A stretch of 64,000 bases of DNA, from contig NZ_CP170544.1 of the NCBI RefSeq assembly GCF_042693015.1, forward strand, positions 3,348,001-3,412,000. Direction: 5' to 3'. The DNA comes from Sphingomonas_E sp042693015 (lineage in GTDB: Bacteria; Pseudomonadota; Alphaproteobacteria; Sphingomonadales; Sphingomonadaceae). Under the pieces are notes generated by a model, which saw only the letters and a program-made list of their open reading frames with translations, had not been told where the DNA came from and searched no databases. Numbering within the stretch: the stretch's first letter is position 1; every line of letters starts with the position of its first letter. A program made the translations under genes and the position numbers. Of this stretch, positions 63,784-64,000 are shown piece by piece.

Positions 63784-64000
63784 AACTCGATCCCCGCCTG
63801 CGCCTTCACGCCTGCGCGGAAGGGATGCTTCACCTGCGCCATCTCGGTGACGAGATCGGCAACCTCCAGCAGTTCCGCGGGTGCGTTGCGTCCCGTTACC
63901 ACGACATGTTTCATCGCCGGCCGGGCGGCGAGCCCGTCCAGCACCTCATCCACCGGCAGATAGTCGTAACGCAAGACGATGTTGAGCTCATCGGCGATGA
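63780..64000 (-). CDS. cobO: Corrinoid adenosyltransferase CobO/BtuR, C-terminal part (cut by right edge)
   Basis: The minus-strand frame is open from the window edge to the stop at 63780, giving the last 72-73 residues. DELNIVLRYDYLPVDEV, HVVVTGRNAPAELLEVADLVTEM and VKHPFRAGVKAQAGIEF (quoted in parts) are the conserved end of ATP:cob(I)yrinic acid a,c-diamide adenosyltransferase. It adds the adenosyl group from ATP to the cobalt. The N-terminal P-loop lies outside the window. Confidence 0.92.
   Translation of the reverse strand, partial: IADELNIVLRYDYLPVDEVLDGLAARPAMKHVVVTGRNAPAELLEVADLVTEMAQVKHPFRAGVKAQAGIEF

Overview
The window looks like chromosome of a GC-rich alphaproteobacterium of the sphingomonad group (Sphingomonas/Rhizorhabdus-like). 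The pointers are a circularly permuted two-piece tmRNA gene, a PEPxxWA-CTERM protein, a Tad/Cpa pilus locus in sphingomonad order, many LLM-class oxidoreductases, and the typical rimP-nusA-ylxR-infB-rbfA block. This assignment is from gene content only; no database was searched.

Layout. Positions 1-5246 are the end of an integrative mobile element lodged in the 3' end of a tRNA-Gln(TTG) gene: a P4-type integrase next to the tRNA, an AlpA-like regulator, a ribbon-helix-helix gene behind a double palindromic operator, a divergent nucleotidyltransferase-like/sigma-region-4-like gene pair, traD and traC, an oriT with a MOBQ-type nic sequence, and the N-terminal part of a TraA relaxase-helicase that runs off the left edge. 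Positions 5302-10989 hold a compact minus-strand catabolic-looking operon (two LLM oxidoreductases, two SDRs, a KstD-like flavoprotein) plus an NTF2-like gene. Positions 11092-14215 hold a nucleotide-sugar epimerase, an FAD oxidoreductase and a lysophospholipase-like hydrolase. Positions 14264-21204 are a Tad/Flp pilus locus (cpaA-B-C-D-E, tadB, tadC) without the cpaF motor ATPase or a pilin gene.

Positions 21284-41115 are mostly housekeeping: Nudix, rpe, a heparinase-like protein, purH, a degenerate GGDEF protein, OsmC, MaoC, ychF, a CorA-type transporter, pth, rplY, a TraB/GumN protein, glyQ, glyS and ppdK. Two REPIN-like inverted hairpin pairs lie at 25271-25363 and 36246-36327. Positions 41170-41581 carry the two-piece tmRNA (tag ANDNEALAIAA) and its terminator.

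Positions 41973-53731 hold the translation/RNA-processing block rimP-nusA-ylxR-infB-rbfA ... truB-rpsO-pnp on the minus strand. It is split between rbfA and truB by a PEP-CTERM gene, a GNAT gene and a DUF6491-type gene. Then come a cyclopropane-fatty-acid-synthase-like methyltransferase, a PQQ-type sugar dehydrogenase, a small lipoprotein, and a GDT1/UPF0016 cation exporter behind a yybP-ykoY manganese riboswitch. The right end (57894-64000) is a vitamin B12 locus: a DUF1636 metal protein, a small membrane protein, BtuB behind a cobalamin riboswitch, BtuD, BtuC, BtuF, and the start of a CobO-type adenosyltransferase gene cut by the right edge.

How the genes work together: the B12 locus takes corrinoids across the outer membrane (BtuB), periplasm (BtuF) and inner membrane (BtuCD) and adenosylates them (CobO), with the riboswitch shutting off btuB when B12 is plentiful. 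The nusA-pnp block couples transcription termination, translation initiation, ribosome maturation and RNA decay. The mobile element has the DNA-processing part of a conjugation system, but within view no mating-pore genes.
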